A program made the position numbers and the translations under genes. DNA of 64,000 nucleotides, taken from NCBI GenBank assembly GCA_024102975.1, contig JAGFJD010000445.1, positions 20,714 to 84,713 on the forward strand, read 5' to 3'. The notes below the pieces were generated by a model. The model was not told where the DNA came from and ran no database searches. It worked only from the letters and a program-made list of their open reading frames with translations. Positions 49,828-60,859 of this stretch are shown here, in pieces (position 1 is the first letter of the stretch; every line of letters begins with the position of its first letter). This DNA is from Phaeodactylibacter sp. (lineage in GTDB: Bacteria; Bacteroidota; Bacteroidia; Chitinophagales; Saprospiraceae).

Positions 49828-51900
49828 ATGAGAAATCTAAACATCATCCTCCTTTCCTTGCTTTTCAACTTCGGCTCAGGCGGCACACAACATGCCTTCG
49901 GGCAATGCGCGAACGACATGATGGCCCCAATCATCGTTTTTCCTTCTCAGGATATCGTCGTGACGCTCGACCCCTGCGACCCGGGCGGCGCTGCAATCGT
50001 GCTTTTCGAAATATCGGTAACCGACAACTGCGACGGAGACCATTTTCCAAATACATCCGGCATCGTCATTCCCGGCTCCGAGTTTTCGGTAACCGCCCTC
50101 TCTGCTGCCGGCGGCGGCGCCATAATCGCCCTGCCCGGAAGCGACGGGGCTTTAGCCTGCCTTTTTGCGCCCGGTGCCTACCAGATTCTGATTGAAGCGG
50201 AGGATGCCGCCGGCAACCCGCGGCAGGAAGATTTCTTCGTGATCGTAAACCAGGATGCCCCGCCTGCTACCAACCTGCAGTGCAATCTCGATGTCAATAT
50301 GACGCTGAATGAAGACTGCCAGCGCATCATCACTCCCGACATGGTCCTGGAAGGCGATTTTGGTTGCGCCGATGAGGCTGACTTCCGCGTGAGTATCGAC
50401 GACGACGATCCCGGTAACGGCAATATCCTGGACGGCAAGGGTGCCTTTACCTACGAAGTGGTCTATGCCGGCCTGCCGCAGAGCGCAGGCGCTGGCACAG
50501 TTGCTGCCGGATTCACGGGGCCTTACGCTCAGTCCGGTTGGACAACCAGAACCACGACGCGGGGCTTTATCGACTTCACGCCTGCCTCTCTGCAGTTGGG
50601 CACACAGGCCGGCGCTGGCCTGGGAGTAGAAACCGCTTCCGCTCTGCTTGTCATTCCCGGCTTTGCCGGCTCTGCACCGGGCTGTGCCGTCGATCTTACC
50701 TTCGACTTCGACTTCGCGGCAATCAGCTTTGCCGGCGGTTCGGCCTACCATCTACAGGGCTATACCCTGGATCCGGTTTCCGGCGCGGTGCAACAAGTTT
50801 TCACCCTCATCGCGTCCGACGGTACCACCCCTGGCCCGGCCGGAGGCACGGTAAACCTGCCGATAAATACCGGCCAGGCGCTGCTGCTGAGCTGGATGAA
50901 TTTCAACAACGCCTCTCCGAACGGCGGCTCTGTAACCATATCCAACTGGACGGCTACTTATCCCGGCAGTTGTTATCCCGCCATCCCGAACTTTGACTGG
51001 GAAGACTGTGAAGGGACCATCACCGGGGAAGACAAAGCGGCGCCTACCCTGGCCTGCCGGCCCGCCACAGTGCAGCTCAGCGCCGCCGGCACGGCCAACC
51101 TTGCTCCCGGCGATGTGTTTGACGCCGCAGGTTCCCCGGATAACTGCGGGCCGGTGATCCCGCAATCGGTAAACCCGGCCAGCTTCACCTGCGCAGATTT
51201 GGGCGCCGTCACGGTGTATCTCACAGTGGTTGACGGCAGCGGCAACATTTCGGCCTGTATGGCAACCGTAACCGTAACTGATCCCAATGACTACTGTGTT
51301 CCACTGGCCTATTTTGACCTGAGAACAGCAGCGTTGACAACCTACATTGAGGACCTCGGCCTGCCTTCTTCCATCGAACGGGCCCTAACCCGAAGGCTGG
51401 CGCTGGCGTCCGGCAGGTTCTGCAGCGGCGCCAGCGCCGCTACGGCCATCAATTATCTGAACAGTGCCATCAGCTATGTACAATACCACCGGGGAGGCAG
51501 CATTCCGGCGGCGGCAGCCGATTACATCATTGCCGGAATACAGAGCCTCATCGACGACATCTCTGCCGGCACTGCCCAGTGTTCCACAGGCGGAAGCACT
51601 GCGCTGCCACCCGGCACCCCCGGCGGGGAAACAGCAGGTGCCTGCCGGCTGGGAATTTTCCCAAACCCCTCCCGGGGCGAGGCTGCCATCCGCTTCTACC
51701 TGCCGCAGGCCGGGCAGGCCACCCTGGAACTGTTCAACCTGCAGGGTCAGTGCGTGCAGCGGCTGGAGGACGCCCGGCTAGATGCCGGCAGCCACGAACG
51801 GAGATGGGACGCCCGGTGCCTTGTCCCCGGCGCCTACCTGTTGCGCCTGCGTACAGAAGATACCGTGCTGACGAGGAAGGTGGTTTGGGACGGGAATTAG
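49828..51900 (+). CDS. Secreted adhesin-like protein with T9SS sorting domain
   Basis: 690 residues. Signal peptide (MRNLNIILLSLLFNFGSGG...AFGQ). Two beta-sandwich domains of the HYR/Ig type (IIVFPSQDIVVTLDPCDPGG with VTDNCDGD; later APTLACRPATVQLSAAGTANL, VTVYLTVVDGSGN) flank a middle domain that carries a jelly-roll-like motif (DFDFAAISFAGGSAYHLQGYTL). A helical stretch follows, then the C-terminal sorting domain (LGIFPNPSRGEAAIRFYLP to PGAYLLRLRTEDTVLTRKV). Cell-surface or released protein via T9SS; probable adhesion or carbohydrate contact, ligand unknown. Neighbouring lacZ-like gene is convergent. Confidence 0.87.
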   Translation: MRNLNIILLSLLFNFGSGGTQHAFGQCANDMMAPIIVFPSQDIVVTLDPCDPGGAAIVLFEISVTDNCDGDHFPNTSGIVIPGSEFSVTALSAAGGGAIIALPGSDGALACLFAPGAYQILIEAEDAAGNPRQEDFFVIVNQDAPPATNLQCNLDVNMTLNEDCQRIITPDMVLEGDFGCADEADFRVSIDDDDPGNGNILDGKGAFTYEVVYAGLPQSAGAGTVAAGFTGPYAQSGWTTRTTTRGFIDFTPASLQLGTQAGAGLGVETASALLVIPGFAGSAPGCAVDLTFDFDFAAISFAGGSAYHLQGYTLDPVSGAVQQVFTLIASDGTTPGPAGGTVNLPINTGQALLLSWMNFNNASPNGGSVTISNWTATYPGSCYPAIPNFDWEDCEGTITGEDKAAPTLACRPATVQLSAAGTANLAPGDVFDAAGSPDNCGPVIPQSVNPASFTCADLGAVTVYLTVVDGSGNISACMATVTVTDPNDYCVPLAYFDLRTAALTTYIEDLGLPSSIERALTRRLALASGRFCSGASAATAINYLNSAISYVQYHRGGSIPAAAADYIIAGIQSLIDDISAGTAQCSTGGSTALPPGTPGGETAGACRLGIFPNPSRGEAAIRFYLPQAGQATLELFNLQGQCVQRLEDARLDAGSHERRWDARCLVPGAYLLRLRTEDTVLTRKVVWDGN

Positions 51901-51958
51901 ACATTGCATGCCGGGAGGCAAAACGCGTAACCTGGAAGCTATGCCATAAGTACACAAT

Positions 51959-55105
<3,147 letters not shown>

Positions 55106-55139
55106 TTAACCGTAGGTTTTTCGTAACTATTGATTGGTT

Positions 55140-55409
55140 TTATGGTATTGTGGTATTGCGGCCAGAGCCTCCAGCACCTAAACCTCCAGAATCATCCGAC
55201 AACATCCTTTTGCGGCCAGTTTCGAGTTTTGGCAGGAGTTGATATATTGCCGGATCATAAATATTCCGTTTTGCCGCCTCAAACAGAATGTCCTCCCTGG
55301 GGTATGCCACATGGACCCCGGCGAGCCATTTTTGCAACTTTTCGCTCCGGGCTTTGGCAATGTCGGGAAAATTTCCGGCGACATCATCATTGTAAGTAGT
55401 CGGACACAA
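55140..55409 (-). pseudogene. Possible C-terminal remnant of a sulfatase
   Basis: NDDVAGNFPDIAKARSEKLQ followed by KWLAGVHVAYPRED (about 55290-55395 on the minus strand) looks like the last helix and strand of arylsulfatases (a leucine helix with KLxxWL, then AxxPxxN/D). Nothing of the catalytic core is left. The rest of the 89-codon frame is not recognised, and the last part is repeat sequence. Located upstream of the beta-galactosidase on the same strand. Confidence 0.4.
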
Positions 55410-55772
55410 TTATTTTACCAATAAATCGGGGCGTCATACCTGTCCGCCGTAGCTTCGGCGCAGGCGGAGACGCTCGCGAACGAAACGTAGTTTAAATATG
55501 CCCGGCCACTCAAATGTCTAAACCTACCCACTTGGCCCTATCCGGTAAATCCATACGGAGGCCAGGATGTACTGGCCGATCCAACCTCCGGAATATCCAC
55601 ATTCATTTTTCAAAACCCATTTGTCCGTGATTCCAGATTTACAAAACAGGGGAAAATACCTGCTGAAGCACAGGAATGAGGAACCTGCAAGCAGCAAATC
55701 GGAATATATGGGATCTGTTGCCGTCAAGTATGTCAATGAGAGTGGTCAGTTCCCCCTCATCCGGCTATTCCC
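55410..55772. other. Region of decayed sequence and repeat
   Basis: TCCGCC at 55442 with GGCGGA at 55464 forms a short GC-rich hairpin typical of dispersed repeats. Two 70- to 135-codon frames (plus and minus) overlap each other and the gene at 55773 without family features. No gene called. Confidence 0.4.
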
Positions 55773-57098
55773 CTACGTGCTGCTTTTTCTCGAAGGAGAC
55801 CCTCCGGCCCCTTTGGGCTTCGAAGCAGGCGCAGATTTTCCGCTACTTGCCGCCGGTTTCCGGGAAGGGGCCATCGTGCTGCGCGCCGGCTGCTTTACCT
55901 GCGGCGCCGTGCTCCTGTCCGCCTTTTGCCCGGAAGGAGGCGAGGCCTTCCTGCTGTTCACCGAAGGCTTTTGAACCGGCGCCGTCGAACGGGTGGCAGC
56001 CCCCGGGCGGGTTGTCGTGTTGCGGGAAGGCTGCTCCACCTGCGGGGCCGTACTCTTGTTGCGATCGTAAGAAGGCGAGGCCTTCCTGCTGTTCACCGAA
56101 GGCTTTTGAACGGGCGTTGCCGGACGGGCGGTAGCCTCCGGGCGGGTTGTCGTGTTGCGGGAAGGCTGCTCCACCTGTGGGGCCCTGCTCCTGTTCTGAT
56201 CAGAAGAAGGCGTGGCCTTTCTGCTTACGGACGGGCTGCGCTCCGGCGTACCGGGCCGGGTAGTGGTTCCCGACTGTTTTTCAAAATCTTTCCTGCTCCG
56301 GTGATCGCCGGGGCTGCTGTCGTGCCGTACGGCAGGTACCGGGCGGTGAATAGGCGGCCTGCCATGCTTCACCCTGACTTCATTGGTGCGTTGCACAACG
56401 ACATAGCTGTACGACCGGTGCGGCCGGTAGAAGTTGTGCACCCGGACGACCCGGTGGATGTGCACGACGTGATAATGCCGGTGGTAAATGACGATGCGCG
56501 GCCGGAAGACATTCCAGGCACACGGCACCCACGGCCTCCACCAAACCGGATAGTAATGCCAGCGATAGGGCGAAACGTAAACGACGTATTGCCGGCCCAG
56601 GATATACTGCACCGGTTCCCAGTAGAACACGTTGACAAATCCGCCGTAATCCGGATGGTATCCGCTTCTGCTATCGGAATACCCTTCCACTGGTTCTACG
56701 ACGACTTCCTCTCCATAAAGATCTTCATCTCCTACGATCTGAAGGACCGCTTCCCCTCTGCCGATGACCTCAATCTCGATTACGGCCACATCCTGAACAT
56801 CGTACCTGTCCAGCAATGCCTGCAGGATAATGGCGTGAAAGTTCCCCTGCCGCCGGTGCTCCACCCGGATGTAGTCGATCCTGCCGTCGTAGTCCAGGTC
56901 CAGGTTATTGACCCAGTTCTCTTCCGTGTTGAGCTTCCGCTCAAAGTCCCGCAACGTGTGGGATTGTTTGAACAGGTCCAGCGCTCCTTCCAGGCTGAAG
57001 AAATCGCCTTCGTAGCCCGTGCGGGCCGTCTCATACTGTGCATAGGCCGTCGAGAGGAATGCAACTGAGAGCAACCAGCAAAACATTAATTTTTTCAT
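55773..57098 (-). CDS. Secreted His/Tyr/Trp-rich protein with C-terminal tandem repeats
   Basis: 441 residues from the ATG at 57098. Signal peptide MKKLMFCWLLSVAFLSTAYA. Residues about 30-120 form an unknown compact domain (FSLEGALDLFKQSHTLRDFERKLN; NNLDLDYDGRIDYIRVEH, which resembles an EF-hand-like Ca loop DLDYDGRIDY). Residues about 150-260 are rich in Tyr, Trp, His (YWEPVQYILGRQYVVYVSPYRWHYYPVW; HRHYHVVHIHRVVRVH), perhaps metal-binding or adhesive. Residues about 290-441 are basic, Ser/Thr/Pro-rich tandem units of 45 residues (SVNSRKASPSYD, APQVEQPSRNTTTRP). No T9SS domain. Function unknown. Confidence 0.82.
   Translation of the reverse strand: MKKLMFCWLLSVAFLSTAYAQYETARTGYEGDFFSLEGALDLFKQSHTLRDFERKLNTEENWVNNLDLDYDGRIDYIRVEHRRQGNFHAIILQALLDRYDVQDVAVIEIEVIGRGEAVLQIVGDEDLYGEEVVVEPVEGYSDSRSGYHPDYGGFVNVFYWEPVQYILGRQYVVYVSPYRWHYYPVWWRPWVPCAWNVFRPRIVIYHRHYHVVHIHRVVRVHNFYRPHRSYSYVVVQRTNEVRVKHGRPPIHRPVPAVRHDSSPGDHRSRKDFEKQSGTTTRPGTPERSPSVSRKATPSSDQNRSRAPQVEQPSRNTTTRPEATARPATPVQKPSVNSRKASPSYDRNKSTAPQVEQPSRNTTTRPGAATRSTAPVQKPSVNSRKASPPSGQKADRSTAPQVKQPARSTMAPSRKPAASSGKSAPASKPKGAGGSPSRKSST
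55941..56200. repeat. 135-bp tandem coding repeat
   Basis: CGAGGCCTTCCTGCTGTTCA occurs at 55941 and again at 56076, exactly 135 bp (45 codons) apart, with a third degenerate unit further upstream near 56210. It encodes the C-terminal units of the secreted protein at 55773. Confidence 0.8.
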
Positions 57099-57310
57099 GA
57101 CCGTGGTTTTTATAGAATAATTGGAAAAGAACGTTTGAAATACCTTCCTTTCCTTTTCTATAATTTGGACGGCCCTTAACAGGGGAAGCCCCGCACAGAA
57201 AGGGGGCTTTAAAGCAAGTTTAACCAGGGTTAAAGGTTTGTTAGGAGATTGGGCAACCAAGTGGTTTTGTTAAAATTTAAAGAGTGCGTGACATATTCGC
57301 GGGTTTTATC

Positions 57311-57367
57311 AGTCGTCTGACGACTTTCGTGCGACTTTGCGACTTTGAGTCGTCTGACGACTTTCCG
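57311..57367. repeat. Duplicated AGTCGTCTGACGACT palindrome
   Basis: AGTCGTC-T-GACGACT (palindromic with a one-base centre) occurs at 57311 and 57348, both followed by TTTC, separated by TCGTGCGACTTTGCGACTTTG; GCGGG/CCCGC encloses the block. Confidence 0.75.
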
Positions 57368-57472
57368 TAACCCCGCTTTTTTGTAACACACTCAAATCTA
57401 AAGGGGAAATTCATTCCAAAGCAGAGAAGGGTCCGTTGCCCAATTGGAGTATATAAGCTGTTCAATTTGCCT

Positions 57473-57480
57473 TACCTTTG
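57473..57480 (+). promoter_or_regulatory. -7 promoter box adjoining the DUF4268 start
   Basis: TACCTTTG ends five bases before the ATG at 57486; a leaderless transcript is likely. Confidence 0.55.
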
Positions 57481-57485
57481 AACGC

Positions 57486-57947
57486 ATGTACACCCGCGAA
57501 CAAGCCTCCCGCGCCCGGCAGGCCTTCTGGACGGCCTTCGGGCAATACATGGCGCCCCTCCCGGGCAGCGAAGGGCTGAAGGTCAACTGGGCCAACTACA
57601 AAACGGGCTACCGGGGCCTGTACTTCCGGATGCATGCCGACAACCGGCAAGCCTTCATCGGCATTGTGATGGAGCAAAAAGACCCGGACCTGAGAGCGCT
57701 GTTCTACGAGCAGTTCGAAGAGCTGAAACCCGTCCTGCACAGTTGCCTGGACGATGAATGGATCTGGGAGCCGGAGGCTTTCGACGAACACGGGCAGCCG
57801 CAGAGCAAGATATACACCACCCTTTCCCCCGTCAGCATCTTCCGGCGGGAGGACTGGCCGTTGCTCATCTCTTTTTTCAAACCCCGGATCATGGCGCTGG
57901 ATGAATTCTGGAGCGTGGGGAAGTATCATTTTGAGCCGTTGGGGTGA
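57486..57947 (+). CDS. DUF4268-domain protein
   Basis: 153 residues from the ATG at 57486. It matches Bacteroidota DUF4268 proteins throughout: YTREQASRARQAFWTAFGQYMAP at the start, then FRMHADNRQAFIGIVMEQKD, then EDWPLLISFFKPRIMALDEFW at the end. The domain also occurs at the end of some PD-(D/E)xK-type nuclease-like proteins; here it stands alone, and its biochemical role is not known. Cytosolic. The transcript should start at or within a few bases of the ATG. Confidence 0.85.
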   Translation: MYTREQASRARQAFWTAFGQYMAPLPGSEGLKVNWANYKTGYRGLYFRMHADNRQAFIGIVMEQKDPDLRALFYEQFEELKPVLHSCLDDEWIWEPEAFDEHGQPQSKIYTTLSPVSIFRREDWPLLISFFKPRIMALDEFWSVGKYHFEPLG

Positions 57948-58111
57948 AGTGGTTATTCCATGTTTTTCTTTGAACGCCGCTTTAGCATGATCGGGCAGTT
58001 TTTCAAATAGTTCATTATTGCCTGGAATGTGAAGCAGCCCGCACAGGAATGTTTCACCGGAATGCCCACTTGCGGGGGCCCCGCCCCGGCCTGCGACCTG
58101 CCGGAGGAGGG

Positions 58112-59233
58112 TTACCGGTTGGGGGAGGAGAGGGATAACCGCGCAGGGTCGGCCAGGCGACTGGCCCCTGCCAGCACGTCTTCCCGTAAGATTCGCCGCA
58201 TTTTCTCCGGTTCTTCAAAGAGGGGGCTGTGCGCCGACTGCCTGAAAGTATAAAAGCCCTTTACCGGGGCCTTCAGCCGTTGCAGGTACGCCTTTGCTTC
58301 TGAATAGGAGCAGGTATAGTCGTAGATACCGTGCAGGAAGTAGACGGGAAGGGCGGCCTCCGGGGCCTTCTCCTTCAGGTCCGTTGCCAGCACGTCATCC
58401 CATACCATACTGACGCCGGACCGGAACTTAGCCCGCCACAGGTTGAATTTTTCCCGGAGCGTGTATTCCCGGAATTGCCACGAGGGCAGCAGTATCCCGC
58501 TGATCACGGAGTTCATGTTGTGCATCGTACCGATGCCGAGGCGGTGCATGGCCGGGTCGCGCAGGCGGAGGTAGGCTGCCGGCAGGCCGCCCGTCGCCGT
58601 AACCGGCACCGCTTCCAGTTTGCGCACCATCCGCCGGTTTCCGCTCTCCCTGAACTGCTGAAGCATGTACTCGTAGGCCAGCTGCTCGGACCGGAGCTGG
58701 TGTGATATCTGGGCTACGCCAATGTAAGCATGGTACCGTTCCGGCGCCCGGGCCGCCACCTGTATGCCGATGAAAGTCCCCCCGGAATGCCCCATCAGGT
58801 AGATTTTCTCCTGGTTGAAGCGCCGGCGCAGGTAATCCGTCAGTGCCAGGGCATCGGCGACCAACTGCTCAGTGGTGGCCGGGCCGGCGTGAAAAGACAA
58901 CCCGGAACCCCGCTGCTCCCACCAAACGACGACAAAATCTTCGTCAAGCCCCGTCGGGTAACGCTGCGTCAGGAAGTAATCGGGCATGCCCCCGTGCAGG
59001 TAGAGCAGCACCGGCTTGCCGGCGTCCCTTCCCTTGATGAACATGCCCTGCCGTACCCCATTGATGTCGATGAAGGTTTTTTCTGAAATGCTGCCCGCCA
59101 GTGGTTTCCCGTCGCCGTCCGGAAACGGGCGGGGTTTCCCGGGGCTCCAGGCCCGGAGCACGCTCAGCAGGAGGAACGCGCCGGCCAGCAGAAGAGCGGC
59201 TGTGATCAACATAAGACGCTTCCGCATTTTCAC
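58112..59233 (-). CDS. Alpha/beta hydrolase, proline-iminopeptidase-like
   Basis: 373 residues. N-terminal membrane anchor or signal (residues 6-27, LMLITAALLLAGAFLLLSVL), so probably facing the periplasm. Alpha/beta hydrolase core: YLHGGMPDYF (oxyanion HG), WWEQRGSGLS (as in proline iminopeptidase), nucleophile Ser150 in LMGHSGGTFIG, Asp in FLHGIYDYTC, His in RQSAHSPLFEEPEKM. All catalytic residues are intact, unlike the gene at 2267. Substrate unknown; a peptidase or esterase. Confidence 0.86.
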   Translation of the reverse strand: MKMRKRLMLITAALLLAGAFLLLSVLRAWSPGKPRPFPDGDGKPLAGSISEKTFIDINGVRQGMFIKGRDAGKPVLLYLHGGMPDYFLTQRYPTGLDEDFVVVWWEQRGSGLSFHAGPATTEQLVADALALTDYLRRRFNQEKIYLMGHSGGTFIGIQVAARAPERYHAYIGVAQISHQLRSEQLAYEYMLQQFRESGNRRMVRKLEAVPVTATGGLPAAYLRLRDPAMHRLGIGTMHNMNSVISGILLPSWQFREYTLREKFNLWRAKFRSGVSMVWDDVLATDLKEKAPEAALPVYFLHGIYDYTCSYSEAKAYLQRLKAPVKGFYTFRQSAHSPLFEEPEKMRRILREDVLAGASRLADPARLSLSSPNR

Positions 59234-59544
59234 GCTTAAGGTAATGGATGCAGAAGATGCAGCAACCTTTCACACGGCGCAATGATTTAGGTCACTGGTG
59301 TGGGGGGATGGACGTTGTGGCGCCTTCGATCAGCAAAGAGACGGGGGAACGGAGGCTGAGGGCTTGAATTCGATGCCTGCTGAACGCACAAAGCCCGGGG
59401 TTGTGAAAAAAGGTCGAAAGTAGACAGGATTAACAAGATTTACAAGATGTAGCGGCTTGCGCCACAAAGGTGTACATATCCTGAAAATTTTGTTAATCCT
59501 GTCTTTATACACTTATTGCACAACCCCAGGCTTTGTATCGTATT
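59234..59544. other. Start of the mobile-element region
   Basis: 310 bp with no gene; holds the 149-bp inverted repeat at 59388. Confidence 0.5.
59388..59536. repeat. 149-bp MITE-like inverted repeat
   Basis: Outer arms ACAAAGCCCGGGGTTGTG (59388-59405) and CACAACCCCAGGCTTTGT (59519-59536) pair with one mismatch. Inner arms GACAGGATTAACAAGATTT (59423-59441) and AAATTTTGTTAATCCTGTC (59485-59503) pair with few mismatches. It could fold over almost its whole length. No gene inside. Confidence 0.75.
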
Positions 59545-59765
59545 TTTTTCAATTACACGTACAGCAGTTGAAAAGGGTTGCTAATGGAAAGCTTGCCGAA
59601 GCCTTTCAGCAACTCCACCTCGCTATGCGCGTCGATCTTTTCTTCCAGGATTATCTTTTGGACTTTGGGTTGCCCTAATCCGGGGATGCGGTGCGCAAAA
59701 AAGGGCGGTAGTTCCTCATAGCTATACGTTTTGTTGACGTCCGGAAAGTCAACCAACGGCTTCAA
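59545..59765. repeat. 221-bp direct repeat, copy 1
   Basis: Identical to 61762-61982 except for two bases (219 of 221; offset 2217). On the minus strand it encodes the 68-residue end of an unknown protein (LKPLVDFPDVNKTYSY at its start, KLSISNPFQLLYV at its end). The 5' side of the frame differs at each copy. Confidence 0.9.
59553..59765 (-). pseudogene. Unknown protein C-terminal fragment in repeat copy 1
   Basis: Minus-strand frame in the 221-bp repeat, C-terminus of an unrecognised protein with HRIPGLGQPKVQKIILEEKI and SEVELLKGFGKLS. No start of its own within the repeat; the frame continues upstream into unrelated sequence. Probably a broken gene. Confidence 0.5.
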
Positions 59766-59974
59766 ATTGCCCCTCCAAAGTATTACAATTGGGCAACAAC
59801 GGAAAAATACTGGCCGTCGAATTTGAACATTGGCCTGGAAATTCACGATCTTTTCCTGGAGGGTTGCCGGGCGATTGCCACCAATACAGCAAAGAACGGC
59901 AGGATATTCTAAAAAACAACAACCTCCCGGCAATGGAGATGAACCTCCCCCCGGCAACAAAATCCTGAGATAGT

Positions 59975-60208
59975 ATGATCTCTTTATTCGTTGAGAAAGA
60001 AAATGAACAGGCCACGCTGGAGCTTTATGAAATCCTGGAAGGTATCGGCCTACCGGATAATGTCAGTATAGCTATCAACAATACCCGAGATGCGGAAAGC
60101 GGCATCCTCCGGGAAAATGGCAAGGTGGTGGATATTTCGCTGGCCAACTGTTATACGCTGGAGGATGTGGTGCGGGAGTTAGTGGGGTTGGTGGCGCGGC
60201 AGGAATAA
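59975..60208 (+). CDS. Small acidic protein, unknown
   Basis: 77 residues from an ATG at 59975. No recognised family. It is a compact alpha/beta sequence (MISLFVEKENEQATLELYEI, VSIAINNTRDAESGILRENG, VVDISLANCYTLEDVVREL). It could be an antitoxin-like or orphan reading frame in the mobile region. A hairpin of the CCCCG-loop family follows its stop at 60211. Confidence 0.5.
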   Translation: MISLFVEKENEQATLELYEILEGIGLPDNVSIAINNTRDAESGILRENGKVVDISLANCYTLEDVVRELVGLVARQE

Positions 60209-60210
60209 AC

Positions 60211-60253
60211 CTGACAAGTTTCCATTCCGTCCCCGGTCGAAAAACTTGTCAAG
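60211..60253. repeat. Hairpin repeat, CCCCG-loop family (copy 4)
   Basis: CTGACAAGTTT (60211-60221) with AAACTTGTCAAG (60242-60253), one bulged A; loop CCCCGGTCG near the right arm. Confidence 0.7.
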
Positions 60254-60271
60254 CTTAAAAAACATAACAAT

Positions 60272-60780
60272 ATGCTCGCAACCACCGTCAAGTCTATTGG
60301 CAAGCTTTGAAAATCGGACGGGTGTAAGCAGAAGTATGAATCTAAGGGATTGCGCAATAATAAGTTACACAGAATAGACGAAGTTATTTTGTGCGCTAAC
60401 AAGGCGAAAAACGCAGACATAGCGGGGCTACGGCGAGGCTTTTCAACAGTCTACCCCGTACCCGAAGGGTCGGGGCAGTTAGCGCGCAAAAGAACGAGTC
60501 TAAATGGGTAATTTATTTTTGCGCAATCCCTAAGGAATCGGCACTTGATCTGGCCAAGCTGGGGCTGGCTATTGACCCGGCGCCGCAAAACGTGGCTTCC
60601 TTGCGCGGGTATTCCTGGACCCGGAGGCGCTCTTTCGGCACAACGAAAAGCCGTATCGGAAATGGGCAAAATCAGTGCCGGTTGAAAAGAAGAGCAGGAA
60701 AGTGGTTCCTTTTATGAAGGACCGCCGGGCGGAGGATCGGAAGTTCGATCATGCGCTATACTCCGCTGCAATAGGTTTTG
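60272..60780 (+). pseudogene. Broken reading frame split by a MITE
   Basis: Starting at an ATG at 60272 (MLATTVKSIGKL, then a TGA), the frame continues as GCKQKYES up to the MITE at 60343 and resumes in the same frame right after it as SALDLAKLGLAIDPAPQN; a +1 slip near 60600 is needed to read on as RVFLDPEALFRHNEKPYRKW up to the second hairpin. The MITE interrupts what was one gene; the stop and slip show decay. The family is not recognised. Confidence 0.5.
60343..60534. mobile_element. MITE-like element with GAATC target duplication
   Basis: Near-inverted ends TAAGGGATTGCGCAATAAT (60343-60361) and ATTTTTGCGCAATCCCTAAG (60515-60534), about 27 bp at each side. The 5-bp sequence GAATC directly flanks both ends (60338-60342 and 60535-60539), as expected for a target-site duplication. 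Inner segments GTGCGCTAAC and GTTAGCGCGC also pair. 192 bp, no reading frame. Confidence 0.85.
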
Positions 60781-60847
60781 TGCATTTGCCCTCCCCGCCC
60801 CTTATCCCCTAAAGGGGAGCAACCCGTAAATGCACAAAACCTATTGC
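60768..60847. mobile_element. 80-bp perfect hairpin element
   Basis: GCAATAGGTTTTGTGCATTT (60768-60787) and AAATGCACAAAACCTATTGC (60828-60847) are perfect 20-bp inverted repeats. The loop holds CCCCTAAAGGGG, a motif common in dispersed Bacteroidota repeats. It lies at the junction of the broken frame and the nuclease gene. Confidence 0.85.
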
Positions 60848-60859
60848 CGTTAAGTATAA

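Larger units (their letters stand above)
57099..57485. other. Divergent intergenic region
   Basis: 387 bp between divergent genes with the palindrome pair at 57311, a promoter box for the plus-strand gene (57473-57480), and no recognisable gene. Confidence 0.45.

Noticed and set aside
55926..57068. 380-codon plus frame opposite the secreted His/Tyr-rich gene
   Set aside because: The minus frame has a signal peptide and in-frame repeats; the plus frame is its complement.
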